19,263 nt of DNA. Source: UMGS1225 sp034086705 (GTDB lineage: Bacteria > Bacillota > Clostridia > Oscillospirales > CAG-272). A model generated the notes under the pieces. The model saw only the letters and a list, made by a program, of their open reading frames with translations, was not told the DNA's origin and made no database searches. This document shows positions 6,839 through 15,297 of this stretch, piece after piece. The DNA lies in contig JAXDZV010000015.1 in the NCBI GenBank assembly GCA_034086705.1, positions 1 through 19,263 on the forward strand. The letters run 5' to 3'. A program made the position numbers and the translations under genes. Each line of letters opens with the position of its first letter. Position 1 is the stretch's first letter.

Positions 6839-8077
6839 ATGAGTGAAAACAAACGAGTTGTTGTTACCGGTATCGGTGCAATTACCCCATTGGGAAACAA
6901 TGTGGCCGATACCTGGGAGGGTATGAAGAACGGCAAAAACGGCATTGCTCCCATTACACTTTTTGATACAGAGAAATTCAAGGCAAAGCTGGGTGCAGAA
7001 GTCAAAGGCTTTGATCCTAAAGAATATTTAGAGGTTAATGACGTCCTTCGTACTGACCGCTATGCACAGTTTGCCGTTGCGGCAGCACAGCAGGCGGTAG
7101 ACGAAAGCGGTGTTGAGGGCACTGTTGAACCTGAACGCTTTGCCGTTATTTTTGGTACAGGTATTGGCGGTATCAGCACTTTTGAAACAGAGCACACAAA
7201 ATTGATGGAGAAAGGTCCCCGCCGAGTTTCTCCGTTGTTTGTACCTATGATGATCGGCAATATGGCAGCCGGTATGATTGCCATTCGCCACGATTGCCGT
7301 GGTTCGGCTATGCCTGCGGTTACAGCTTGCGCTTCCGGCTCCAATGCCATCGGTGAAGCGATGCGCCTTGTTCGCCACGGTTATGCCGATGCCGTAATTA
7401 CCGGCGGTGCTGAAGCTGCTATTGTTCCTTCTGCTATTGCAGGCTTTGTAAATATGCAGGCACTTTCCACTTCTGAAAATCCCGACGAAGCATCCTTGCC
7501 TTTTGATAAGCGCAGAGGCGGATTTGTTATCGGTGAGGGCGCTGTTGCATTGATTCTTGAGGAATACGAACACGCAAAGGCTCGTGGTGCGAAGATTTAC
7601 GGCGAGGTGTGCGGCTACGGTTCTACCTGCGATGCTCATCATATCACTGCACCCCATCCCGATGCACGTGGCGGTGCCCAGGCAATGGTGGACGCTATGA
7701 AGGAAGCAGGCTATACGGATAATGATACCGTTTATGTCAACGCACACGGAACGGGTACTCCGATGAATGATGTGATTGAAACTGCTGCTATTAAGAAAGC
7801 GCTTGGAGAAGATAATGCCAAGAAAGCGTATGTCAGCTCTACAAAGTCAATGACCGGACATATGCTTGGCGCAGCAGGTGCGATCGAAGCGTTGGCTTGC
7901 CTTTTTGCGCTGAACGAGGGTATTATTCCTCCTACGATCAATTTGAATGAGCAGGATGAAAATTGTGATTTGAACTGTGTTCCGAATACTGCCGCAGAAG
8001 CAGATATTACGCTGGCGCTTTCCAACTCTCTTGGATTTGGCGGTCACAATGCTTGTCTTGCTTTCAGAAAGGTGTAA
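6839..8077 (+). CDS. fabF: 3-oxoacyl-ACP synthase II
   Basis: A 412-residue elongating ketosynthase (thiolase fold) that condenses acyl-ACP with malonyl-ACP. The catalytic triad is C164 (TACASGSNAIGEA), H303 (NAHGTGTPMND) and H341 (KSMTGHMLGAAG). The Cys-His-His set and length identify FabF/FabB rather than FabH (Cys-His-Asn). It is the only ketosynthase in the operon, so priming must come from a FabH elsewhere, from decarboxylation of malonyl-ACP by this enzyme, or from an unusual acyl-ACP starter. AAGGAG lies 8 nt upstream of the ATG. Confidence 0.96.
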   Translation: MSENKRVVVTGIGAITPLGNNVADTWEGMKNGKNGIAPITLFDTEKFKAKLGAEVKGFDPKEYLEVNDVLRTDRYAQFAVAAAQQAVDESGVEGTVEPERFAVIFGTGIGGISTFETEHTKLMEKGPRRVSPLFVPMMIGNMAAGMIAIRHDCRGSAMPAVTACASGSNAIGEAMRLVRHGYADAVITGGAEAAIVPSAIAGFVNMQALSTSENPDEASLPFDKRRGGFVIGEGAVALILEEYEHAKARGAKIYGEVCGYGSTCDAHHITAPHPDARGGAQAMVDAMKEAGYTDNDTVYVNAHGTGTPMNDVIETAAIKKALGEDNAKKAYVSSTKSMTGHMLGAAGAIEALACLFALNEGIIPPTINLNEQDENCDLNCVPNTAAEADITLALSNSLGFGGHNACLAFRKV

Positions 8078-8081
8078 TCCG

Positions 8082-8504
8082 ATGAAAGAAACAGATATTC
8101 GCAAATACGCCGAGCTGATGAAGGAGCTTGGTCTGACTGGACTTGAAATCACAGATGAACACAGCAAAGTCCGTTTGGAGCGTTCCGTTGGGGCTCCGGT
8201 GAAAGAAACTGTATATTCTGTTCCCGAAGCCGTCGCCAATACACAGACTTCATCTGAGCCCAAAGACTATGTCAGCATAAAATCTCCCATCGTTGGTGTG
8301 TTTTATGCGGCTCCCGCCGAAAACGCTGATTCTTATGTTTCTATCGGGGATTCCGTGAAAAAGGGGCAAACCCTTTGTATTGTCGAAGCGATGAAAATGA
8401 TGAATGAAATTACTGCCGAAGAAGAAGGTATCATTTCGGAGATCTGTGTTACCAACGGTCAGGTTGTAGAGTACGGAACGGAACTGTTCCGTATCAAGAG
8501 GTAA
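8082..8504 (+). CDS. accB: Biotin carboxyl carrier protein of acetyl-CoA carboxylase
   Basis: A 140-residue BCCP that carries biotin between the carboxylase and carboxyltransferase sites. The C-terminal biotinyl domain begins near residue 65 (IKSPIVGVFYAAP) and contains VEAMKMMNEI with K105 as the biotinylated lysine. A short linker (about 45-62) and an N-terminal interaction segment precede it. The start at 8082 is 4 bp after the fabF stop. The frame is open further upstream, but only inside fabF. Its modifying enzyme is probably the biotin ligase encoded later in the operon, which is frameshifted here. Confidence 0.94.
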   Translation: MKETDIRKYAELMKELGLTGLEITDEHSKVRLERSVGAPVKETVYSVPEAVANTQTSSEPKDYVSIKSPIVGVFYAAPAENADSYVSIGDSVKKGQTLCIVEAMKMMNEITAEEEGIISEICVTNGQVVEYGTELFRIKR

Positions 8505-8508
8505 GGCT

Positions 8509-8925
8509 ATGAACAGAGAAGAAATAATGACTATTTTGCCTCACAGAGACAATATGTTGCTTCTGGACGATGTGGAAAACAAGGACGGCACCGCTGTCGG
8601 GCATTATACTGTTCGTGGTGATGAATTCTTTCTGAAGGGACATTTTCCCGATAATCCTATCGTGCCGGGCGTTATCCTCTGCGAGATACTGGCTCAGTCC
8701 GCTTGCGTACTGATGCAGGATGCAATGAGCGAAGGAAAATTGCCTGTTTATACAGGGCTAAATAACGTGAAATTCCGTTCGCCTGTCAAACCCGGCGATA
8801 CCGTTGAAACACAGTGCCACATCAAACGTGCGAAGCATCCGTTTTATTTTGCGGAAGGAACTGTTACGGTAGACGGACGACTTTGTGTATCGGCAGAATT
8901 TTCCTTTGCAATTACAGGAGCGTAA
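8509..8925 (+). CDS. fabZ: 3-hydroxyacyl-ACP dehydratase FabZ
   Basis: A 138-residue hot-dog dehydratase that converts 3-hydroxyacyl-ACP to trans-2-enoyl-ACP. PHRDNMLLLD at the start and GHFPDNPIVPGVILCEILAQSA are diagnostic. The catalytic pair is H45 and E59. No second FabZ/FabN or FabM gene is present, so the sequence gives no sign of a dedicated anaerobic unsaturation branch. It sits between the BCCP and biotin carboxylase genes with 3-4 bp gaps, the normal Clostridia position. Confidence 0.95.
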   Translation: MNREEIMTILPHRDNMLLLDDVENKDGTAVGHYTVRGDEFFLKGHFPDNPIVPGVILCEILAQSACVLMQDAMSEGKLPVYTGLNNVKFRSPVKPGDTVETQCHIKRAKHPFYFAEGTVTVDGRLCVSAEFSFAITGA

Positions 8926-8928
8926 ACT

Positions 8929-10236
8929 ATGTTTTCAAAAATACTGATCGCCAACCGTGGCGAAATCGCTGTCCGCATCATTCGGGCTTGCAAGGAAATG
9001 GGCGTAGCAACGGTTGCCGTATATTCCGAGGCGGATAAAAACGCCCTTCACGTGGCTCTTGCCGATCAAAGCTATTGCATCGGAGGTCCTGAAGCCTCGG
9101 AAAGCTATCTGAATGAAAATCAAATTATCAGCACCGCTATTTTGGCAGGTGCTCAGGCGATTCATCCCGGTTACGGGTTTCTTTCTGAAAATGCACATTT
9201 TGCCCGTGCTTGCAGAAAGAATGGATTGGTATTTATCGGTCCCGATCCCGAAAGTATGGAGCGCCTTAGCGATAAGGCAGTCTTAAAGGAATTGATTCGT
9301 GGCACAGGTCTGTCGGTCATTCCGGGAACAAAAGCAGTTGTTTCCGCCCAGGAAGCAAAGCGGGCAGCCGACAGAATCGGATACCCTGTTATGCTGAAAG
9401 CCTGCGCTGGTGGCGGTGGACGTGGAATCCGTCTGATTCGCTCGGAAGATGAACTGGATGATGCCTATCATCAAGCCACAAGTGAGGCAATCAGTGCTTT
9501 TGGTGATGGCAGTGTATATCTTGAAAAATATATCTTCCCCGCAAGACACGTTGAATTGCAGATCCTTGCCGATGAACACGGAAATGCAGTATGCCTTGGG
9601 GACCGTGACTGTTCTCTCCAAAGAAGAAACCAAAAGTTGCTGGAAGAAACACCTTCACCTGCTGTTAACGATGAGCAACGTCAAAAGATTATTGAGCTTG
9701 CGGTGGATGCCGTAAAGAAAATCGGCTATGTCGGTGCGGGAACGCTGGAATTTTTGCTTGACTGTGAAGGCAACTTCTGGTTTATGGAAATGAATGTGCG
9801 GTTGCAGGTTGAGCATTGTGTGACGGAAATGTTGACAGGCTTTGATCTTGTAAAATGGCAGATTCGTATTGCGGCGGGTATTTCGCTGAATTTTACGCAA
9901 AAAGATGTGAGGATGAAAGGCTCGGCAATCGAATGCCGTATCAACGCAGGAAGCTGTGGCACTTTGAAAATGCTTCACGTTCCCGGCGGTCCGTCCGTTC
10001 GTTTTGATACCTGCCTGGTTGCAGGAACAGTCGTGTCACCGTACTACGATTCACTTCTTGGTAAACTGATCGTATATGCCAAAACACGGGAAGAAACTCT
10101 ACGTAAAATGAGGGCTGCGCTCTGCGAATTGGTGATTGACGGCATCCCGACAAACATTGAGGAACAACTGCGGATCGTTGAAGATGAACGCTTTACATCC
10201 GGCAATTATGATTTAACTTTTATGGGAAACAGGTGA
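8929..10236 (+). CDS. accC: Biotin carboxylase subunit of acetyl-CoA carboxylase
   Basis: A 435-residue ATP-grasp enzyme that carboxylates BCCP-bound biotin. KILIANRGEIAVRIIRA opens the protein. HPGYGFLSEN (79-88) and the ATP loop GGGGRG (161-166) follow. E287, R291, E295 and R337 match the conserved catalytic/ligand positions. Two normally near-invariant segments differ: EMNTR(I/L)QVEHPVTE reads EMNVRLQVEHCVTE, and the usual Glu-Asp-Pro after ECRINA is replaced by Gly-Ser-Cys. The essential residues are kept, so activity is expected, but the gene belongs to a diverged lineage. Confidence 0.94.
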   Translation: MFSKILIANRGEIAVRIIRACKEMGVATVAVYSEADKNALHVALADQSYCIGGPEASESYLNENQIISTAILAGAQAIHPGYGFLSENAHFARACRKNGLVFIGPDPESMERLSDKAVLKELIRGTGLSVIPGTKAVVSAQEAKRAADRIGYPVMLKACAGGGGRGIRLIRSEDELDDAYHQATSEAISAFGDGSVYLEKYIFPARHVELQILADEHGNAVCLGDRDCSLQRRNQKLLEETPSPAVNDEQRQKIIELAVDAVKKIGYVGAGTLEFLLDCEGNFWFMEMNVRLQVEHCVTEMLTGFDLVKWQIRIAAGISLNFTQKDVRMKGSAIECRINAGSCGTLKMLHVPGGPSVRFDTCLVAGTVVSPYYDSLLGKLIVYAKTREETLRKMRAALCELVIDGIPTNIEEQLRIVEDERFTSGNYDLTFMGNR

Positions 10237-10240
10237 AAAG

Positions 10241-11101
10241 ATGGCATTACTCAACTTTATGAAACCTAAAAATCAATTAGAAGAAGGCGGTCGCACCTCT
10301 GCTCCCGTTCAGCGTGATGCCGGTGAGCCTGAGAAAAACTGCCCGAATTGCCATAAGGACATTCCGCTGAGCCGTCTTTGGGCAAATGATCTTGTCTGCC
10401 CTTGCGGTTATCATTTCCGTATGAAGGCACGTCAGCGCATACAAATGATTGCCGATAAAGGAAGTTTTCGTGAATTATATTCCAATATGAAAGCAGATAA
10501 TCCACTGAACTTTCCCGGATATAAGGATAAGGTAGAAACCGTCCGTGTGGCGAGCAGTGAAAACGAGGCAGTAGTATGCGGTACTGCTACCATCGGCAAA
10601 CAAAAGTGCTGTCTGTTCGTTATGGAATCGTATTTTATGATGGGCAGTATGGGCAGTGCCGTTGGTGAAAAAATAACAACATTGTTTGAATATGCCGTGC
10701 GGCATCGTTTGCCGGTGATCGGTTTTACAGTATCCGGCGGTGCACGTATGCAGGAGGGACTGCTATCCTTGATGCAGATGGCAAAAACAAGTGCGGCGGT
10801 TAAACGGCACAGCGATGCGGGACTTTTATATATTGCCGTTCTCACCGATCCCACTACAGGCGGCGTAACGGCAAGCTTTGCTATGGAAGCAGATATTATT
10901 CTTGCAGAACCCGGCGCAACCGTTGGTTTTGCCGGTGCAAGGGTTATTGAGCAGACAACAAAGAAAGCTCTGCCCGAAGGATTCCAAAAGTCCGAATTCG
11001 TACTGGAACACGGATTTATTGACAGTATTATTCCACGTTCCAACCAAAAGAAATATTTAACTGAGCTGTTAAAAATGCACGATGGGAGGGCGATAATGTG
11101 A
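10241..11101 (+). CDS. accD: Acetyl-CoA carboxylase carboxyltransferase subunit beta
   Basis: A 286-residue crotonase-fold subunit that, with AccA, transfers CO2 from biotin to acetyl-CoA. The N-terminal zinc ribbon has cysteines 34, 37, 53 and 55. The second knuckle is C-P-C rather than the usual C-x-x-C, so one residue is missing (LVCPCGYHFRM). The CoA/biotin core is intact: YFMMGSMGSAVGEK, VSGGARMQEG and DPTTGGVTASFA. The gene overlaps accA by 4 nt, consistent with equal synthesis of the two subunits. Confidence 0.95.
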   Translation: MALLNFMKPKNQLEEGGRTSAPVQRDAGEPEKNCPNCHKDIPLSRLWANDLVCPCGYHFRMKARQRIQMIADKGSFRELYSNMKADNPLNFPGYKDKVETVRVASSENEAVVCGTATIGKQKCCLFVMESYFMMGSMGSAVGEKITTLFEYAVRHRLPVIGFTVSGGARMQEGLLSLMQMAKTSAAVKRHSDAGLLYIAVLTDPTTGGVTASFAMEADIILAEPGATVGFAGARVIEQTTKKALPEGFQKSEFVLEHGFIDSIIPRSNQKKYLTELLKMHDGRAIM

Positions 11102-11889
11102 GCGAAGCGGCTTTCGAACGAGTAAAACTGGCCCGTGACAGCAAAAGACCGACGGGGCTTGATTATATTAAAAATATTTTCAAAGGCTTTATTGAGTTTC
11201 ACGGTGATCGCCGTTATGCAGATGATCCCGCTATTGTAGGCGGTATTGCAAAACTGAATGACACTCCCGTGACAGTAATTGCAATTGAAAAAGGGCATAC
11301 CGCCAAAGAACGTACTTACCGCAATTTCGGAATGCCTCAGCCGGAAGGCTACCGTAAAGCATTACGCCTTATGAAGCAGGCAGAGAAATTTGGCAGACCG
11401 GTCATCTGCTTTGTTGATACGTCCGGTGCGTACTGTGGGATCGGTGCCGAAGAACGAGGTCAAGGACAAGCGATTGCAGAAAACCTGCTGGAAATGTCTA
11501 CTCTGTGTGTGCCTATTATCTCTATCTTAATTGGCGAAGGCGGTAGCGGTGGTGCTCTTGCACTTGCGGTTGCGGATAGAGTATGGATGTTGCAAAATGC
11601 CGTGTATTCCGTTATTTCACCGGAGGGCTGTGCGAGTATCCTATGGAAAGATGCAGCTAAGGCAGAGACTGCGGCGGCAAGCCTGAAATTAACCGCCGAG
11701 GATGCTAAGAGCCTTGGCGTGATAGAACGTATCCTTTCTGAAAATGACATCGGCAAAAAAGAATTTTATGACCGCATTCGCACCCTCTTAACGGATGAAA
11801 TCAGAGAATTGTCGGGCGATATCGACTTGACTCAAAATCGTTACGACAGATTCAGAGGCTTGGGTGTCAGCGCTGTCATTAAGGAGTAA
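11098..11889 (+). CDS. accA: Acetyl-CoA carboxylase carboxyltransferase subunit alpha
   Basis: A 263-residue partner of AccD. YIKNIFKGFIEFHGDRRYADD, GMPQPEGYRKALRLM, FVDTSGAYCG and IGEGGSGGALALAVAD are hallmark AccA motifs. ISPEGCASILWKDAAKA follows. The start is GTG at 11098, overlapping the accD stop (GTGA), with GGGAGGG at 11084-11090. An ATG two bases earlier is a decoy followed directly by a stop. It is shorter than E. coli AccA (319 residues), lacking mainly terminal extensions. Confidence 0.95.
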   Translation: MSEAAFERVKLARDSKRPTGLDYIKNIFKGFIEFHGDRRYADDPAIVGGIAKLNDTPVTVIAIEKGHTAKERTYRNFGMPQPEGYRKALRLMKQAEKFGRPVICFVDTSGAYCGIGAEERGQGQAIAENLLEMSTLCVPIISILIGEGGSGGALALAVADRVWMLQNAVYSVISPEGCASILWKDAAKAETAAASLKLTAEDAKSLGVIERILSENDIGKKEFYDRIRTLLTDEIRELSGDIDLTQNRYDRFRGLGVSAVIKE

Positions 11890-11891
11890 AT

Positions 11892-13526
11892 ATGAGCGTA
11901 TACAAACAGTATTGTAAAGAAATTGTCGATGAAAACGGCAGACTGCAAAAATTAACACTTGAATATCCCGACAACTTTAACTTCGGTTATGATGTTGTCG
12001 ATAAAATAGCGGATGAAACACCGGAGAAACGTGCGCTTGTATGGTGCAATGTGGAAGGTGAAGAACATATCTTTTCATTTGCGGATATCAAAAAATACAG
12101 CAATCAGATGGCGAATGTGTTTCGCAGAGCGGGAATCGGCCACGGAGACCGTGTTATGCTGATTTTGAAACGGCACTATGAATATTGGTTTGCGGCAGTT
12201 GCTCTGCACAAGCTGGGGGCTGTGATGATCCCTGCAACCCATATGCTGACAGTCAGTGATTTCGTGTATCGCATTAAATCCTCTAACGCAAAAGCAATCG
12301 TGTGTACCACCCAAAACGAGGTTCCTGAAAAAATTACGGCGGCACTGAAAGAGGCAAACACGACGGCAAAGCTGTGGTGCGTTCAGAAGGAGGCAGACGG
12401 CTTTGAGAATCTGACAGAAGCAATAAAAAAAGCCTCCGAAGAGTTGGAACGTGTGCAGACAAAGGCAATCGATCCGATGATGCTGTACTTCACATCTGGA
12501 ACTACAGGTTATCCAAAAGGCGTCATTCACGAACATAGTTATCCTCTTGCTCATATCGTCACAGCAAAGTATTGGCATCAGGCAGAGGATAATGGACTTC
12601 ACTTCACAGTTGCAGAAACCGGTTGGGCAAAGGCATCCTGGGGAAAAATCTACGGTCAGTGGCTCATCGGCAGTGCCGTTATGGTGTATGACTTCGATAA
12701 CTTTGAACCCAAACAATTGACCGCTGTGATAAACCGATATGGTGTCACCTCTTTCTGTGCTCCCCCTACGGTTTACCGCTACCTTGTGCGTAAGGGCATT
12801 CCCGATATGCCGTCGCTCAAACACGCAACGACCGCAGGTGAAATGTTGGCTCCCGAGGTGTTCCGTAAGTTTACAGAACGCACAGGACTTCAGCTCGGCG
12901 AGGGATACGGTCAGACCGAAACGACGCTTCTAATGGCAAATTTCAAGGGCTACGATGCTGTGGAGGGCTCTATGGGTACACCATCACCCTTTTACAATAT
13001 TGAGCTTCGTGGAAAGAACGGGAAGCCTGTCGATACCTACGAGATAGGCGAAGTTGTTATCGTCCCCGAAGAAGCAGGTAAACAACCCGGTGTGTTTGCC
13101 GCATATCTGGACAATGAAGAACAGTATCGTTATGTTTGGCGTGATGGCGTGTACCATACGGGTGATGCTGCTTACGTGGACGAAAACGGCAGGTATTGGT
13201 TCCACGGTCGCTTTGACGATATTATCAAGACAGGAGGATTCCGTGTAGGCCCTTACGAGGTTGAAAACGTGCTGATGGAGCACCCCGCCGTTGTGGAATG
13301 CAGCGTGATTGGTGTGCCGGATGCTCTGCGAGGTCAGGCAATCAAGGCGGTTATTGTCCTTGGTACAGACTATGAGCCTTCGCAGGAGCTTGAGCTGGAG
13401 ATCAAAAATTTCTGCAATCAAAAGCTTGCGGAATATAAATGGATCCGCCTCGTTGAGTTCGTAACCGAAATGCCCAAGACAATCAGCGGTAAAATACAAA
13501 AGACCGTCCTTCGCAGTCAGAAATAA
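11892..13526 (+). CDS. ANL-superfamily acyl-CoA synthetase (medium-chain type)
   Basis: A 544-residue adenylate-forming ligase that activates a carboxylate as acyl-AMP and then as a thioester, normally with CoA. ANL core motifs are all present: YFTSGTTGYPKG (199-210), GEGYGQTETT (336-345), YHTGDA (421-426), GRFDDIIKTGGFRVGPYEVE (439-458) and the C-terminal catalytic lysine K534 in PKTISGKIQK. Overall it most resembles acetyl/medium-chain acyl-CoA synthetases; substrate cannot be read reliably. It begins 2 bp after accA and is not part of the standard Clostridia fatty acid operon. It could salvage acids freed by the thioesterase, supply a starter in the absence of FabH, or load the ACP directly. 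Confidence 0.88.
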   Translation: MSVYKQYCKEIVDENGRLQKLTLEYPDNFNFGYDVVDKIADETPEKRALVWCNVEGEEHIFSFADIKKYSNQMANVFRRAGIGHGDRVMLILKRHYEYWFAAVALHKLGAVMIPATHMLTVSDFVYRIKSSNAKAIVCTTQNEVPEKITAALKEANTTAKLWCVQKEADGFENLTEAIKKASEELERVQTKAIDPMMLYFTSGTTGYPKGVIHEHSYPLAHIVTAKYWHQAEDNGLHFTVAETGWAKASWGKIYGQWLIGSAVMVYDFDNFEPKQLTAVINRYGVTSFCAPPTVYRYLVRKGIPDMPSLKHATTAGEMLAPEVFRKFTERTGLQLGEGYGQTETTLLMANFKGYDAVEGSMGTPSPFYNIELRGKNGKPVDTYEIGEVVIVPEEAGKQPGVFAAYLDNEEQYRYVWRDGVYHTGDAAYVDENGRYWFHGRFDDIIKTGGFRVGPYEVENVLMEHPAVVECSVIGVPDALRGQAIKAVIVLGTDYEPSQELELEIKNFCNQKLAEYKWIRLVEFVTEMPKTISGKIQKTVLRSQK

Positions 13527-13534
13527 GGTGAACT

Positions 13535-14518
13535 ATGCGAATCATTGTAGACGCTATGGGTGGTGATAATGCTCCCAAAGAAATCATAAACGGCATTTTG
13601 AGTGCAGTATCAAAAACAGACGATACATTCATTGTGGTTGGCAACAAAAGTGATGTTTTGCGTTATATTAAGGATCATTCTGCAATCAACAAGCAAATTG
13701 AGATTGTGCATACTGAGCAAATTATTGCGATGGACGACGATCCATTGACCGCAATTCAGAAGAAAAAAGATTCATCTATGGTCGTGGCGTTGAAGCTGCT
13801 TGCCGATGGAAAAGGTGATGCTCTTGTCAGCGCAGGAAATACGGGAGCGTTATTTTCAGGTGCAACGCTGATAGTGAAACGAGCATCGGGAATAAAAAGG
13901 GCAGCAATCGGAACTCTCTTGCCCAGTGCTAAACCGTGTTTACTGCTTGATGCAGGTGCCAACGTATCCGTTACAGAGGAATATCTGGAACAGTTTGCAC
14001 TCATCGGTTCGTCTTATATGCAAACGATGTATGGGATAAAGAACCCCAAAGTCGGTATCTTGAATAATGGCACAGAGGAATGTAAAGGAATGGCACTACA
14101 GATTGAAGCCGGAAAGAGATTAAGGGCGAATGAGAGCATCAACTTCATCGGAAACGTTGAAGCGTCCGCTGTTATGGCGGATGTTTGTGATGTGGTTGTA
14201 TGTGACGGATTTACGGGAAATATATTTTTGAAAGCATCTGAGGGTATGGGCAAGCAAATTCTATCTGCGCTGAAAGATGTCTATTCAGAGACTATGATAA
14301 CGAAACTGTCATATATCCTTGTACAGAAGAAGATACGAAAAATCAAGAAAAGATTTGATGCAACGGAGCACGGCGGATCACCATTTCTGGGAATATCAAA
14401 ACCCGTTATAAAAGCACACGGTTCATCCAACGCTATCGCTTTTGAAAATGCAATCTATCAGGCAAAGCGATATGCCGAATCGAAGATGTGCTTTCATAAT
14501 ACAAAAATCGAGTTATGA
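13535..14518 (+). CDS. plsX: Phosphate acyltransferase PlsX
   Basis: A 327-residue enzyme that converts acyl-ACP and phosphate to acyl-phosphate, the donor for PlsY in phospholipid synthesis. MRIIVDAMGGDNAPKEIING, VSAGNTGAL, LLDAGAN, GILNNGTEECKG, VVCDGFTGNIFLKASEG and EHGGSPFLG are typical PlsX blocks. Its presence ties the cargo to membrane-type lipid synthesis, or at least to acyl-phosphate chemistry. PlsY and PlsC are not in the window. In many Firmicutes plsX is beside fabD/fabG or acpP; here it is downstream of the ANL ligase. Confidence 0.95.
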   Translation: MRIIVDAMGGDNAPKEIINGILSAVSKTDDTFIVVGNKSDVLRYIKDHSAINKQIEIVHTEQIIAMDDDPLTAIQKKKDSSMVVALKLLADGKGDALVSAGNTGALFSGATLIVKRASGIKRAAIGTLLPSAKPCLLLDAGANVSVTEEYLEQFALIGSSYMQTMYGIKNPKVGILNNGTEECKGMALQIEAGKRLRANESINFIGNVEASAVMADVCDVVVCDGFTGNIFLKASEGMGKQILSALKDVYSETMITKLSYILVQKKIRKIKKRFDATEHGGSPFLGISKPVIKAHGSSNAIAFENAIYQAKRYAESKMCFHNTKIEL

Positions 14519-14522
14519 TCAT

Positions 14523-15294
14523 ATGATAGATGCTAATAACATTCTTAAAAGTATGAACCATAAGATTGACGTTTATACTTATAATACAATTCCTTCAACA
14601 AATGACGAGGCAAGGCAGTTTTTATTAAAAACTCTTTGTGAAAGAGCTGTATTTGTTGCAAGAGGACAAACTGCAGGAAAAGGTCGGCTCGGACGCAAAT
14701 TCTATTCACCCACAGATACCGGAATATATATGACCTATGTTTTCCGTGTTGAAAAATTTTTTATCGAAGCAGTTCGTATAACAACCGCAGCAAGTGTTGC
14801 AGTTGCAAAAGCACTCAACTGCGGTTGCAAAAGCACTCAACTGCGGTGCAAAGATTAAATGGGTAAATGACCTTTACTTAGACGGAAAGAAAATATGCGG
14901 GATTTTAGCCGAATCTGTAAAATCTGCAGAATATAACTACATTATGATTGGTGTAGGGATCAATCTCACGACTATAGATTTTCCCGATGATATTCGGCAC
15001 AAAGCAGGGGCTATTGGTGTGGCACTTGATAAGGATAAAACGATTGCTGCAATATGCGACAATCTGTCACGAATTGCAGATGCGCCTTTCGCAACCGATT
15101 ATCTGGAATATTACAGAAAGAATATGATGGGTATTGGTGAAACAATAACCTATTCCGAAAAAGGACAAGAGCGCACAGCAAAGATTGAAGGAATAAACGA
15201 TTTGGGAGCGCTTTTGGTAATTGAGGGAGACGAGAAAAAATGTTTGTGTTCAGGTGAAATAACAATTACCTCCATAGCAACAGATAGCAGGTGA
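14523..15294 (+). pseudogene. birA: Biotin protein ligase, frameshifted by a 22-bp duplication
   Basis: The gene would encode a 249-residue monofunctional biotin ligase without an N-terminal helix-turn-helix. FVARGQTAGKGRLGRKF (44-60) binds biotinyl-AMP, and KWVNDLYLDGKKICGILAE is the catalytic-domain block. As written, the frame from 14523 ends at 14858 after 111 residues (tail CGCKSTQLRCKD), and the rest continues in another frame to 15294. The cause is an exact tandem copy of 22 bp (14802-14823 and 14824-14845). Removing one copy restores AKALNCGAKIKWVNDL. It could be a recent mutation, a slippage switch or a sequence error. Its expected partner is the operon's AccB. Confidence 0.88.
14802..14845 (+). 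repeat. Exact 22-bp tandem duplication inside birA
   Basis: The unit starting GTTGCAAAAGC and ending CAACTGCG occurs twice without a mismatch, at 14802-14823 and 14824-14845. Because 22 is not a multiple of three, the second copy shifts the reading frame by one. One or four copies would keep the gene in frame; two or three would not. Confidence 0.95.
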
Positions 15295-15297
15295 AAT

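Noticed and set aside
7028..7747. A 239-residue open frame antisense to fabF
   Set aside because: It is a shadow of a strongly conserved gene on the other strand, with no motif, promoter or ribosome site of its own.
8473..8492. Inverted repeat ACGGAAC/GTTCCGT containing one GGAACGG heptamer
   Set aside because: It lies inside the end of accB, where the bases are needed for coding, and there is no -10 box or second phased heptamer nearby. Probably chance.
14794..15294. Second half of birA as an independent gene starting at GTG 14794
   Set aside because: Its first residues are out-of-frame translation of the duplicated unit, the start lacks a ribosome site, and the protein would lack the biotin-binding loop.
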